Source: Abelmoschus esculentus
Taxonomy: Eukaryota > Streptophyta > Magnoliopsida > Malvales > Malvaceae
Length of the DNA: 64,000 nucleotides
Assembly (NCBI GenBank): GCA_035048815.1
Contig: JAUCBN010000028.1
Location: 8,797,001 to 8,861,000, forward strand
Direction of reading: 5' to 3'
Every line of letters starts with the position of its first letter. Positions within the stretch are counted from its first letter, which is position 1. The notes below the pieces were generated by a model, which worked only from the letters and a program-made list of their open reading frames with translations, was not told where the DNA came from and did not search any database. Below are positions 12,136 to 23,976 of this stretch, one piece after another. The position numbers were made by a program, and so were the translations under genes.

Positions 12136-13379
12136 TAGACTCAAAATCAATACCAAAAAAACCTTTTTTCATAAATTTATGTTACTTTACTCGTAAGATG
12201 CAAAAAAGGCTAAAAATAAGGACATGAAGAAAAGGAAGGCTAAAATGAGAATTTAAACCCCAAAGTTATGGCACAAACGGAAAATAAAAAAGTTAGATGA
12301 CCCGAAATTAGTAGTATGAATGATTCATGAATCCATCAACCGGATAGTGTCTCATTTTAGTGGCTCTCTTTAACTCACCAACTCACCAAGTTTCAATCTT
12401 CCCTATTTTCTGATCTCAATCAAACATTAGAAGTTCAATAATCCTTTAAGAAAGGTTAACTCAATTAAGCAGAATGTATTCTAAAGATAATCTCCTTTTT
12501 TTCAAATATTTATGTATGATCCAAATGATCTTTTCAGGCTTGTAATGTAGGCTAGGCTTTGGTTGTAAAAGAAATGGTACATAGGCTCAAATACTTATTC
12601 AAGGGTGATTAAACCAAGGATCAATCTTTCTTGATGAAACCTTCACTCTTTTGTTCTCAAGATCACTCTAGACTGCTCATTTTGTTTTTTCACCCTAGAG
12701 TTTATTTTCTTTTCTTCGTATGCTGTATTTGTAGGATTTTGTGCATGTTCCACGATTTCATCTTCTTTTTCGATTTAACTTTAATCTTTTCTTCCTTTTT
12801 CTTCCTTTTTTTCATTTTTCTCTTCAACTTTTTCCCTTTTTTTGTTTTTTCTCATTGAACTTGATTTGATACAATTTTTTTCCACATACAATCTTTCATC
12901 CTATTCGCCCCTAATATGGGGAGTGATCCTTGGTTAAGGTTCAAACATAAGAAAAATATCAGGCTCAAAGGGGACAATAAGATATTTTTATTTTCTTATT
13001 TGAGAAATGGAAATGAAAGAATGCTAAACATCATTTTACACACAAATATCATTGAACAAAAGTAGTCTTCAATTGGTAGATATTTTAGAGTTATCACTTT
13101 ATTCAAAATCCCTAAACAACAATGTCTGAGAGAAAAATTATCTCAAAATGAGATTTTTTTCATTAATCATGAACACATATTATTTTCCCTTCTACATTGG
13201 CTTAGATTCAAGAATCATTCATATAATCAATAATAGAGTTTCTACCAAAATGATGTGTTTTGGAAGAGAGATGGACATAATGAATGAACGAAGAAATGTT
13301 TGTCACTTGAGAAAAATAAAAGAAATGCGTCTTTAAAATGAGTAAAATGACATAAATCTCAATAAAAAGATTTTTGATG
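12136..13379 (-). other. non-coding internal remnant of the Tat-like element
   Basis: Where protease, reverse transcriptase and RNase H would be expected I find no conserved motif on either strand. Long T-rich runs (12700-12870) create hydrophobic open frames that are composition artefacts. GGATCAATCTTTCTTG near 12620 and GTGATCCTTGGTTAAGG near 12922 suggest a local duplication. Most likely an internal deletion or unrecognised spacer. Confidence 0.45.
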
Positions 13380-13996
13380 TTCACGAGTAAAAGGGTTTGT
13401 TATAGGTCTGACTTCATCGTTGATAGAAAAATCTTTTATTGTTCAGTTGCCAAATCTTTCACTGCTGAAGTCATTCATGTTACTCATCGTATTCTCCTTC
13501 CTTGAGTTTCCCATCTTTGATAACTCATCCTATTTTGATAGATGCTTTTATCATGTTTTTACTTCATTCCTGGTAGAAAGAGCTTATTCAAGAACATATT
13601 AGTGACATATTTGTACCGCTTGCTGAAGTCTATTATAAATCTCTTTATATTCGTATATTTGCCCAGTTTAACTGAATATACTAATGAGATGTAGACCCGA
13701 ATAAACTATTTTGGAAATAGTGAATGAGAAGCTTCTCATTATCCAAGAACATTGATATCTTTCAAAAATAATATGGTTAGATGTGTCGAAGGACAAGTGG
13801 TCCCGTTGTTTTTTCAAATTCAGGGACTTTAAACTTTGAAGGAATTACCATACCTATCAACCAAGCTCAAGTCTTTAGCATCCATACCACCCTGAATGTT
13901 CCTCTTCTAAGAGGCTTTGAGGATTTCTTCTAACTTTTATAACAATCGTCCCATTTTTTATCATTTTTGGCCTACGAATAGCTTTATCAAGGTCGG
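13380..13996 (-). pseudogene. gag remnant of the Tat-like element
   Basis: Minus-strand reading gives MVTDLDKAI.. (completed across the Athila-like insertion), then FKVPEFEK near 13840, DNEKLLIHYFQNSL near 13740 and further retrotransposon gag-domain phrases, interrupted by several stops and at least one frameshift. FKVPEFEK.. and LLIHYFQ(N/D)SL are hallmark pieces of Tat-type plant gypsy gag. The 5' end of this fragment is cut by the element at 13997. Confidence 0.7.
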
Positions 13997-14750
13997 TGAT
14001 AAGTGCATAAAAGTCCTATTAGACAAATTTAATGGCAATAATGAATAATTCTGCTTGTTTTTCCATATTTCAGCATCCCAATACTTAATTTATATTTTTA
14101 TCTATTGTTTGGTATAAAATAGGTACGGTTAATGGTTTTTTCTCTTAAGACAGGAAACAATCAGACAAGTTATGCCAGATAGTATGATGGATGCTGGAAA
14201 CTGAAGTTAGAATACAAATAAGAACCTACCACGAAAGAATATTGGTGGTCGTGGAAGTAGACAAATGATGACAATTGATGCTCGATAGATAAAGAATAAA
14301 GTAACGATTCTAGTGGATATAATACGAGAAGAAACAAAAGTGAAGAAATAGAGTCAAGACTTGGTCAAAGTCAACACAGAATTAAAGAAAATCCAAAATG
14401 AGTTAAATTAAGAAATAGAATAAAGAGTTGTGATTTAATATGGACATGTATTCTTTTCCTTTTAGAATTCCTAACTTTATGAAAGATTTTAACCTAGGCT
14501 TGACCTATATAAAGCAATCCCTTAGGGTTAGAAGAAACAAGTCGGTTCTGATAGAAAAATTCTAAGTCGCCGACAAGCTCATTTTGTTCTAAACTCCCAT
14601 CGATGCTTAGGTTGATTGTGAAGTAGTTGGGGAAGAAAGTTGTACCTTATATGATATTTATTAATGCAATCCTTATTTTTATTGTTTACTCTCTCTTGAC
14701 TTTTATTCTTCTTTGTATACGAGCTCGAAAGATAATTTTATGAGGAAAAA
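13997..14750 (+). repeat. 5' LTR remnant of the Athila-like element
   Basis: Begins TGATAAGTGCATAAAAGTCC and runs parallel to 17862-18606 and on to about 25310 of the 3' LTR. It lacks about 40 bp present near 17886 and stops matching after the AGGAAAAAT word near 14750. The remaining several hundred bases of the LTR and the primer-binding site are gone. Confidence 0.75.
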
Positions 14751-14767
14751 TCCAAAAGGAGAGAGAA

Positions 14768-14930
14768 GAAACAGAAGTGAAGAAATAGAGTTAAGCCATG
14801 GTCAAAGTCAACACAGAATTAAAAAAAAATCTAAAAGGAGTTAAATTAAGAAATAGAATAAATAGTTTTAATTTAATATGAACATATATTCTTTTCCTTT
14901 TAGAATCCCGACTTTTATGGAAATAGCCAC
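14768..14930 (+). repeat. duplicated LTR segment
   Basis: This block (from GAAGAAACAGAAGTGAAGAA) repeats 14325-14490 of the same LTR with scattered substitutions. It joins truncated LTR sequence directly to RNase H-coding sequence, so it marks a rearrangement breakpoint: duplication or illegitimate recombination that removed LTR end, gag, protease and reverse transcriptase. Confidence 0.65.
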
Positions 14931-14934
14931 CATA

Positions 14935-16755
14935 AATATCTTTGATCATATCGGAGAAGATTGTCTGGAATGTTTCATTCGAATTAATGTGCGATACGAG
15001 TGACTTTGTCGTCGAAGTATTACTTGGGTAATGAAAAACAAAATTTTTCATGTCATACATTATGCAAGCAAGATACTAAATGATGACCAAGTCAACTACA
15101 CTACAACAGAAAAAAGAACTCTTGACAGTAGTTTTTGCATTCGACAAATTCAGATCTTATCTCATTTGAAGCAAGATAATTGTGCACATGGACCACTCTA
15201 CCATAAAATACCTTCTTCCAAAGAAAGATGCAAAACCCTAATTAATTAGATGGATCATGTTCCTCCAAGAATTTGAAGTTGAAATCAAAGACAGAAAAAG
15301 ACCGAAGAACCAAGTAGCAGATCACTTATCGAGACTAAAAGGGATTAGAAAACCCAACCAGAACCAGAAATAAAAGAAATCTTCCATTATGAACAACTGT
15401 TAGCGGCCACGATAATAGTATGAAAGATTTCAACATAATATCCAGCATTAATAGTGGATAAGATTGCATTTGTAATCGCATAATACATCAAATCCACTAC
15501 CTTGACCGCAACAACTATACCCTGATATGCTGATCTTGTTAACTATATTACTAGTGGTATTCTGCCTCATAATCTTAACCATCAAGGAAGAAAAGGGTTC
15601 TAACATAATGCAAAACATTATTTTTGGGATGACCTTTTTTGTTTAAATATTGTGCAGATCAAGTTATAAAACGATGCATTCTAGAGGAAGAACAGGACAG
15701 TGTACTTGAACAATGTCATGCATCACCATATGGAGAATATTTCGGCGGCAACCAAATGACAGCAAAGGTCCTGCAATCAGGATTGTAATGGCCTAGCCTA
15801 TAAAAAGATACACAAGAATACTGCCAAAGGTGAGACAGATGCTAACGCATGGAAAATATTTCAAGATGGAATGAAATGCCATTACAAAACATTCCATAAG
15901 TAGAACTGTTTGACGTATGAGGTATTGATTTCATGGGTCCATTTCCATCATCATGCGGAAACCTTAACATCTTGCTTGTAGTGGATTATGGATCTAAATG
16001 GGTAGAAGCGGTAGCTATCATAAAGAACGACTCAAAAACAATTCAAAATTTTTAAAGAAGAATATCTTCACTCAATTTGGTGTTCCACGAGCGATTATTA
16101 GTGATGGAGGAAAACACTTTGACAATAGACAAATTTTCACAACATTAAAGAAACTGGGTGTCACATACAAAATTGTCATGGCATACCACCCGCAGACCAA
16201 CGGTCAAGTAGAAATATCTAATAGAGAAATAAAGACAATCTTGAAAAAGGTTGTAAATCCAACTCGAAAGTATTGGTCATTTCTCTTAGACGATGCTCTT
16301 TGGGTATACATAACGATATTCAAAACACCATTAAATATGTCACCATACCAATTGATCTACGGTAAATCCTATCATCTACTAGTGAAAATTGAACACAAAG
16401 CATATTGAGGAATAAAAATGGTCAACATGGACTGGAAAAAAGCATGAGAAAAAAGATTACTAGAATCAAATAAAATTGACAAATTCAGAGCCACTGCATA
16501 TGAGAACGCACGCATCTATAAAGAGAAGATAAAAATGGCTTGACCAAAAATTGTTGTCGCGATAGATACTTCCAGGGCAGGAAGTTGTTCAATCATACCC
16601 TCATGGGGATGTTACAATAAAATCCCTTCAAGATGAACACGAATTCAAAGTCAATGGACAAAGCCTAAAACAGTACAAAGGACCAACATTTCAAAAACAA
16701 AAGGAAGTAGTCATTTTAGGAGATGCCCCCGATTGCACTCTTACTATGACTTAAT
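14935..16755 (+). pseudogene. Athila-like RNase H-integrase polyprotein fragment
   Basis: In order: RNase H start (CDTSDFVVEVLLG near 14990), NKIFHVIHYASKILNDDQVN (15037), RNase H end KNQVADHLSRLK (15307), integrase zinc-finger zone with lost cysteines (15700-15870), GIDFMGPFPSS (15922), VVDYGSKWVEAVAI (15980), GVPRAIISDGGKHF (16080), YHPQTNGQVE (16180) and the Athila-type tail SPYQLIYGKSYHL.. (16340). The open frame 15998-16408 is the best-preserved part. Multiple stops and frameshifts elsewhere make it inactive. By family knowledge this encodes strand-removal and DNA-insertion steps of retrotransposition. Confidence 0.85.
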
Positions 16756-17861
16756 ACTCTACTATCCTACTTTTTATTCATGCTTTAGGAATAAACTTAC
16801 TAATTCACAGTTTTTATTTTGATTTTATTTTAGGTTTTCCTGCCAACTACACAAGCAACCAATTGTGAACCTATTGAAGGTATCTGTACAACAACCTAAG
16901 AGCCGCCACAAACTGATCATTATCAGCGACTCTGAGGATTCCTTTGGATCCTCTTAATTTTAAGGACAGTAGTAACTTCTGAATTTTGTTCTTTTATATT
17001 ATATATCGGGCTAATCTGTTTTTCTCTTATCTATTCTGTACATGCATTGAGGATAATATATCGCTCGATTTGAGGGAGCATTAGTCCATTTTCTAACTTG
17101 TAATTATCTGCAATGTATAAAAATTAGTATGAATTATCTTAATATTGCCTTAAATTCTATTTGTACAGTTTAATGCAAAAAAAAATTAAGTTTGTTAAAT
17201 TTTATAAAGTCTGCCTCGGTAGCAATATATCAGCCAGCTGCCGCAGCAATTTACACCATTCACCAAATTTAAAATCAGAAAGGTATCTTAGGAATAGTAC
17301 TTAGAATTAAACTTTGAGCCTGAATTTACATAAACATTGCTGGACTTAGTTGATTTTAAAAGTTCTTTTCCATAAAAAGCAATAAGGACTTAGACTTTAA
17401 ATTTTAACTAGAGGTGCCTATCACCGGCTCTAGTATAGTCCATAGAGGTGCCTATCACCGACTCTAAAATTTAATTCTTTTTCCACATAGTAGAGGTGCC
17501 CGAGTAAGAATAGTTGAACAATTGAGGTGCCCAAAACCGTCTCAAGTAGTATAAATATATAGAAATATATATTTATACACAAAATAAGGAGAAAGGAAAT
17601 AAAAAGATTGGGTAAAATCTAAGTTAAGAGTCTTGAGGTAGAAAAAGGATTAGAACTTAGAAAATCATCTTTGACACAGTTACGCACACACTCACTAAGA
17701 CTCATAGTCCAGTTCCGAGGAAATCCTAGAACATAGAAGAGGCCGAGTCAAGAGAGGAACTCTGACACGGTAGGCAGGATGGTATATTACTATAAAATTT
17801 CTTACTTAGAGATATTATTGCATTTCTTGAGGACAAACAATAGTTTGAGTTTGAAGGTATT
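16756..17861 (+). other. 3' untranslated tract of the Athila-like element, with repeated hairpin motif and polypurine tract
   Basis: No coding signal. Between 17410 and 17545, AGAGGTGCCTATCACCGGCT and variants recur four times, spaced by tens of bases. Each can fold into a short stem (GGTG/CACC core on the opposite strand) and the same motif returns inverted at about 22725-22812 in another Athila-like fragment. The stretch ends with a purine-rich GAGGACAAAC...TTTGAAGGTATT leading straight into the LTR at 17862, the likely polypurine tract. Confidence 0.6.
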
Positions 17862-18606
17862 TGATAAGTGCATAAAAGTCCTATTATTTATATCAATTCT
17901 CCACTCAATTATTGTTAATGTTAAACAGATTTGATGACAATAATGGATAATTCTTACTGTTTTTTATATTTCAGCATCCCAACACTTAATTCATATTTTT
18001 ATCTTTTATTTGGTATAAAATAGGTACGGTTAATGGTTTTCTCTCTTAATACAGAAAACAACCATATAAGTAATGTCAGATAGTATGATGGATGCTGGAA
18101 AATGAAGCTAGAATGCAGATAAGCACCCATCACCGTAGCACATTGGTTATCGTAGTAGTAGACAAAAGATGATAACTGGTGCTCGATAAAAAGAGAATAA
18201 AGTGTCAATTACAGTGGATATAATGCGAGGAGAAACATAAGTGAAGAAATAGAGTCAAGTCGTGGTCAAAGTCAACATGGAATTAAAGAAAATCCAAAAG
18301 GAGTTAAATTAGGAAATAGAATAAAGAGTTGTAATTTAATATGGACATGTATTCTTTTTCTTTTAGAACTCCTAACTTTATGGAAGACTTTAACCTAAGC
18401 TTGGCCTATATAAAAAAATCCCTTAGGGTTAGAAGAAACAAGTCATTTCTCATAGAAAAACCCTAAGCCGCCGACAATCTCATTATGTTCTAAACTCTTA
18501 TCGAGGCTTAGGTTGTTTGTAGACTAATTGGGGAAGAAAGTTGTACCTTATTTGATATTTATTAATGCAAACCTTATTTTTATAGTTTATTCTCTTGGCT
18601 TTTACT
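17862..18606 (+). repeat. 3' LTR of the Athila-like element, first part
   Basis: Starts TGATAAGTGCATAAAAGTCC and matches 13997-14700 nearly throughout. It is cut at 18606 by the Del-type element. The LTR resumes at 25269 with CTCTTCTTTGCTTACGAGCT, the same phrase as uninterrupted LTR near 14710. The 5-bp duplication is TTACT (18602-18606) versus TTTCT (25269-25273), four of five bases. Confidence 0.75.
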
Positions 18607-20080
18607 TGTAACCCCCTTAGTCCGGCCTAGACGGAACTAACTCTAATGGGTTATACGAGGAATATCGAACCAAACCCGCAAAGGTCCGATTTAATAAACA
18701 ACCCTGAAACTCGATATATTTTTTCCTTTCTAGATGCATAATTAAATTCCTACATGTGTTGATCTTAAACAAAGCAAGTAAGAAAGCATCCTAAACACAA
18801 ACGAGCATTCGATTAAACACGTAAGTATATCAAGGACTAAAACGTAAATCTTTTAAATTCTAATGAAAAAGTAGAAATTCATTCCATCATAGCTCAATTA
18901 AACATACAAGTAACACTCATGATAAATTTCAAACCAATCAGAGTATTCTAACATCATAATTACAAGCTTCACTAGTAGGGACCAAAATGTAAATATTCCA
19001 AATTATAAGGACTTATCCAAATTAAGTTAGTCAACCTGAAATTAAGTCATTTTTATGCATCCATGTGAAATTTTAACTCAAAATAACATCTATAGCTACC
19101 ATAATTGAACAAAGAAAGATACAAAGAAAGATATCCAAGACTAACATGTAATTTTAACACCTAAAACTCATTGTTCCGTCAGGGGTATCGATACAGCAAA
19201 GCCTTGTATCGATACCGTGATGTGGCAGTAACCATATTACCGACCAAAGTTCAAGGGTATCGATACCATATTGGGTAGTATTGATACTCAGATGACCAGT
19301 GAGGCAAATGCATCGTACTATGGTTCGAATCACCCAAAATCTTCCCTTGGGGTATCGATACCAGCACAGGGTGTTTCGATACCCCCTATGTCCAAAACAC
19401 AATTCAGATAATCTAAGTTGATTTATATCCAACAAAACCATAGTCAATGATCATTATCAGCAAAATGCATAACCCCTAATCATAATGTGCTATTTAATCA
19501 CTCGATTACAATCATCATCCCATAACATCTATAAGCATGCACCCTAACATTGACTCAATACCATAGACCACACATAACCAATCATGCTTCAAAGAAAATT
19601 CAACAACGTATTATTCAACCAAACAAATAAGCAAACATGATTATAGGGTGTTTATACAATTCATTTGCTAACTCAAGACACACTCAAAAGTAAAGGGTTT
19701 ACACATTGCCAAGTACTACTTATTTTTCCCAAATCATACTGAAATGTATAAATTCTTCCCCTTGGACTTCTTGCTCCAAATTCCGTCCTTAATGCCTTTA
19801 TTTTTCTGCAAAGATGAAAAGAGAGCTTAAGCAAAACATGCTTAGTGAGGTAGCTCTAAACACAAGTTCATCAATGCAACATTAAAACCAATTTAAAATA
19901 TCACTTGCACTTTTCATGCTAAACCAAGGTATGCTTGACCAAATCATGCTCATCAATATAACCAAATCATTTCATGTATCATGCATATTGGCATTCTCGT
20001 GATAACATATTGTGAACCTTTAGCTCACCGAATACTCAGATTCATTATCATAATTGGAGACTCTTAGTCTCAACATGCAT

Positions 20081-20270
20081 CGTTCGGACACACAGTCACC
20101 CTTGTATACATGTTACCCCCCACTACGCATGGTCGGATACAAAGTCACCCTTGTTTACACATGGGTCAACTATATGCACGATCGGACACAAAGTCATCCT
20201 TGTTTACATATAGGCAAACTCTACACACACGCTCGGACACAAAGTCACCCTTATTTACGTGTAGGCAACA
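20081..20270 (-). repeat. four-unit tandem array inside the Del-type LTR
   Basis: About 50-bp units starting near 20082, 20132, 20181 and 20232, each with TCGGACACAAAGTCACCCTT or a close variant followed by a TTTACA..GGCAA part. Unit spacing is 50, 49 and 51 bp. Open frames across it are artefacts. Similar-position arrays of unrelated sequence occur in other Del-type LTRs of this window. Confidence 0.8.
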
Positions 20271-20271
20271 T

Positions 20272-21319
20272 CATTATTCTCATAATCTTCATAGTGCACT
20301 TAATCCTAATGACATGTCATTTATATTCGTAACTATTGTTAGTGTCACTAAGACAATATCATTCCAATCATGCACGTTAACTTGCAGCCCATAATGCACT
20401 CATAATATGTTCATCAAGTGAACCAAAATCATGCTCAAAGGCTTAATCAAATGTAAGACAAATAACCACATATTGTTCTAATTCATTTTCATGTTTCCAT
20501 AAGCTATGAGTTCTTTCTAAACCATTCATTTACAACAATTAAAACATGCATGCATTATTTCAAAATCCAAGTTATGCATTTCCAACAAAATCTCTATGAA
20601 ATCATCTTTCTTAAAGTCATTACCAAATAGCCGAAACTTAGGAAAATGCATCAAAACCTTTGTAACACTTACTCTTGAACTAAGGAAAGTTTTTACACTA
20701 TTACATAGTCCCCAAAATAGAACCGTTCACTTACGAATTGCTTTTAACTAAAATTTACTCACTAACAAGCGAAACGAGCCTTCGCCAATGCTCTAACGGC
20801 AACGCTAATGCACCATCCACTTAAGAGTCTTCTTTCACTTCCTCTACAACATTAAAAACGGAGCATATAAACTTCAAAACATGCTCAACATAGGAGCCAT
20901 ATGAACCTCCACAAAACTTCCAAAAACTAAGTCGAAAAGACTGAAAACTAAGCTGAAACGTATATGAAAAAACACCATCCCCTAACCTATCGAATCTAAC
21001 ATCTAAACTTACTCAATTATGAACTAAAAACACCTTTAAACCATCCTTATACCTCCACCAAAAGCAGAGCACCTAAAACAACCCATAAAACAACCGAAAA
21101 CCATCTCTAAACAACACCGATTCAATTATTCTGGGATTAAAATTATGTGCCATCAATTCAAGACTCAATTAATCATCAAATTAAGTTTAATTTCATAATA
21201 AATCATCCTAATTACAGCCTTGAATGAGATCTAACCTAGTTTCTTGAAAATTCCCCAAAACATCAAAATCTTGAATTAAAACATGCAATAAATTTAGGAT
21301 TAATGATTTGTAAACCAAA
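20272..21319 (-). repeat. 1.05-kb direct repeat, copy 1 (copy 2 at about 23992-25033)
   Basis: Long direct repeat with scattered substitutions and small indels; for example CATAATCTTC at 20281 and 24001, and TAGGATTAATGATTTGTAAAC at the far ends of both. The two copies are the same part of a Del-type LTR and flank the inverted Athila-like fragment. Confidence 0.85.
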
Positions 21320-21327
21320 TTCTTGGG

Positions 21328-22357
21328 TGATAAGCGTGGTATAAGCACTATTTTGAGTTCAAGTGTACACGTCGTCAAGTAATAAAATAATAAGTATATC
21401 GTGTATCGTCTCCACAGGGATTGGTATACTTAATATATCTTTCTTCATTCCCTTGCTCCTGAGAATAAAATAAAAACACAAATAAGATAGTTTGTTTTAT
21501 CTAACTAAATAATTAAATAAAAAACATAAAATAAAGAGTTGAGAACGATTATAGAGAAAGTGGGTAGGATCCAGTTGCGTCAATTAGTGGATTCAATTCA
21601 TCTTCTTCTTGTCCAATCCAATCGCACAACACTGCTTTGATAGTACTGCAGATACTGCCTCGGCAATGTTGGTGCTCTTCTGCCACGACAATCTCTTTCT
21701 CGTGGGCAGAAGTATCAAAGTTTAGTAAAGTGTCCGTAAGTGACTCCGCTCATCTCTGAGTCAAAGTTCTGTTGATGCTCAGTCCTTGACGATACCTTTC
21801 AGCGTAAACCAAAGTTAGCCACCAACCAATCCAACACTTCTTTTAGCTGCTGAAACTCTTAACCTACCCCTTAGTGCCTCCACAAGGGTACAGGCCGAGT
21901 TAGTGTCGCCGACACCGCACTTATCCCTTTCGTGAATCTACACCTCTCGATGCTAGATAAATAGATTACTTACAAACTTCCCTCTCAGGCTTGGATACAA
22001 GAACAAGGAACGACAATAGGATAAGCAAAATCTGATTTTATTGCATAAGAACAAGAATACAAAAATCAATCTCCTCTCACTAATATCAACAACCTTCACC
22101 TATCCCTAAAAAATTTAGAACATGTTATCGTGGAAGTACAATTCTTAGACAGGAAGGGTTTTCTCTATAAATCGGCTCTCCTAGACAATATGTTCGGCTA
22201 GTATATTTATAGTCTTAACCTAGGTCAAACCTTTCCTAAATAGACTTCAACTTGGAGTAGGGAACAAGTATATATGATTTGGTTCAAGTGGGTGTATAAT
22301 AGGTGCATAAAGTACCATAAGAAGGGTAGTAAATAACTGCATTTTAGGCACTCATCA
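21328..22357 (-). repeat. 3' LTR of the inverted Athila-like fragment
   Basis: Minus-strand start TGATGAGTGCCTAAAATGCA at 22357 and end ..ACCACGCTTATCA at 21328. Same family as the plus-strand solo LTR at 39343-40759, with which it shares start, end and the stretch around CTCCACAGGGATT. Confidence 0.8.
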
Positions 22358-23315
22358 AATACCCCTAAACTCGAACTATTGCTTGTCCTCAAGCAATGCC
22401 AAACATCAAATTGCTAAACCTTACTCCCCTGTGGTCTTACTCTTCCATCTATCCTCCCCACCATGGTCATGTCTATCTCTCCATTTTAGCCACTAGTTTA
22501 CCTAAGGACTTCTACTAAGAAACAAACTCTAGGGCTAGGTGAGTGTGTGTGTTTAATGGACAAGGCTGATTCAAGGCTTTCTTAGATAAACTCTAAGTTC
22601 AAGACAAGTAGAATCTTGGATTAGCTATCTCTTTAAAACAGCAAATCTTGAGCCAATTTCGGGTACCTGAAGATATGTGTTTTCTATTTGTTTCTTTGTT
22701 TTTCTTATTTATTCTTTTTCTTTTGTAGCACCTATTTAGCATACTAGAGCCAATTTTGGGCATCTCTAGTACGAAGGAGAGCAAAACTAGAGCCGGTGAT
22801 AGGCACCTCTAGTTATTTTTTTCCAACAAGTTCTAAGTCTTTATCACCTAAGTTTATTAAAAGAACTCCTAAATCAAACAAGTCCAAAAAGTGTTTATTT
22901 TTTTTGTCTAACCCTAAAGCAAGCTTATAAGTTTTATTCCATGAGTATCTTATGGTTATCCCTTCAAAACAGTACTTGGCCATGGTAAGGAGAAAAATTT
23001 TTATAGCCTTAAAGGAGTAAACTAAAGCAAAGCTAACATGAGGCAGTACAAGATTACAAACATAAATTCAAGAAAAAAGAATAAAAAAAATTCATTAAAA
23101 ATTTACTCCCTTTTATGGTATTGCCGCGGCATTGGGTTGCCTCGGTAGTGCTTCTACACCTTCAATCTCTCCCAAACTCAAACCGAGCATTGTCTTCAAT
23201 GCTCAAAATATAAAGCAAACAGCAAAAGAAAACAAGAATAATAAAGCATCAGGATTTAAATAGATTCTGGTTGTGATTCAGAAGAGCTGCTGGAGATAGC
23301 TGCCCTCCTAGGTAT

Positions 23316-23976
23316 TCATGCCGATGCTTTCATTCTTGATCCCTGTCCTAGTGATTGTTGTGTTTTTGCCTGCCGGGGTAGCTGTACTCTACTGGGCGTT
23401 TGTTTCTGCAGTGAGACTGTAACTTCATCTCCATCTTCTTCGTCATCTGTACGCATTACCTTTGTTTCTCCCCCAAACTCGGCAATTGGTATCCTTTCTT
23501 CGGTATGTGATGAGATCTCATGGACATACTCATCGATCTGTCTAGAGAGACTATCTTCAGAAAAACTACCAATGGGGATATGATTTTGTTGTGGAGAGTT
23601 GAAGACAACTCTCCTCTTTGATGGTAGTCTGCTGCTGGATGATGTGGCGGCCGTGCCTGTAGATCTCGATGGTCCGGCAGCGTGAAACTGTTGTTGTGGT
23701 CTAGCAGCAAAGGATGGTCTAGGACCTGGAATAGGTGTTGACTCTGTGTATGGTGCGGTAGTGACGAAAATATTGAGAGAGAAATCTGGAAACTGCATCC
23801 CATGGGTGGGGAAGTTCTGAGTCAGCATATTGGCAAGGGTGTTTTTGAAATCTCTCTGATATTCCATATAGCATTGTTGTCTGAGGTCCATGGCTGACAT
23901 CCTTTGTAAAATCTCTTGGTATGGGTCTACTGCGGCAGGAGCTTGGGCATTGTCAGGTGCGTCTGCTGAATACTGC
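23316..23976 (-). pseudogene. C-terminal fragment of an Athila-type accessory (env-position) ORF
   Basis: An uninterrupted frame enters from the truncation at about 23976 (reading QYSADAPDNAQAPAAVDPYQ then EILQRMSAMDLRQQCYMEYQ) and stops at 23316, about 220 residues. It is Q-, S- and P-rich with an acidic patch near the end (TDDEEDGDE) and no membrane segment. Its place, between pol and 3' LTR, is where Athila-like elements carry an extra ORF. The internal methionines are not true starts; the 5' part was deleted. Function unknown. Confidence 0.6.

Larger units (their letters stand above)
21328..23976 (-). mobile_element. inverted Athila-like fragment: 3' LTR, 3' tract and ORF end
   Basis: On the minus strand: a truncated open frame (to 23316), a non-coding tract with the same hairpin motif as 17410-17545 (22725-22812), a polypurine tract at 22358-22395 (minus TTGAGGACAAGCAATAG..) and an LTR of 1030 bp (22357 to 21328). 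The LTR matches the solo LTR at 39343-40759. The upstream end is cut at about 23976, where sequence passes into the Del-type LTR copy through three CATAATTATTCT-like steps. No 5' LTR or pol remains. Confidence 0.75.

Noticed and set aside
12631..12858. Very hydrophobic 75-codon frame that looks like a membrane protein
   Set aside because: It is produced by a T-rich tract (F- and L-rich without domain), inside retroelement spacer.
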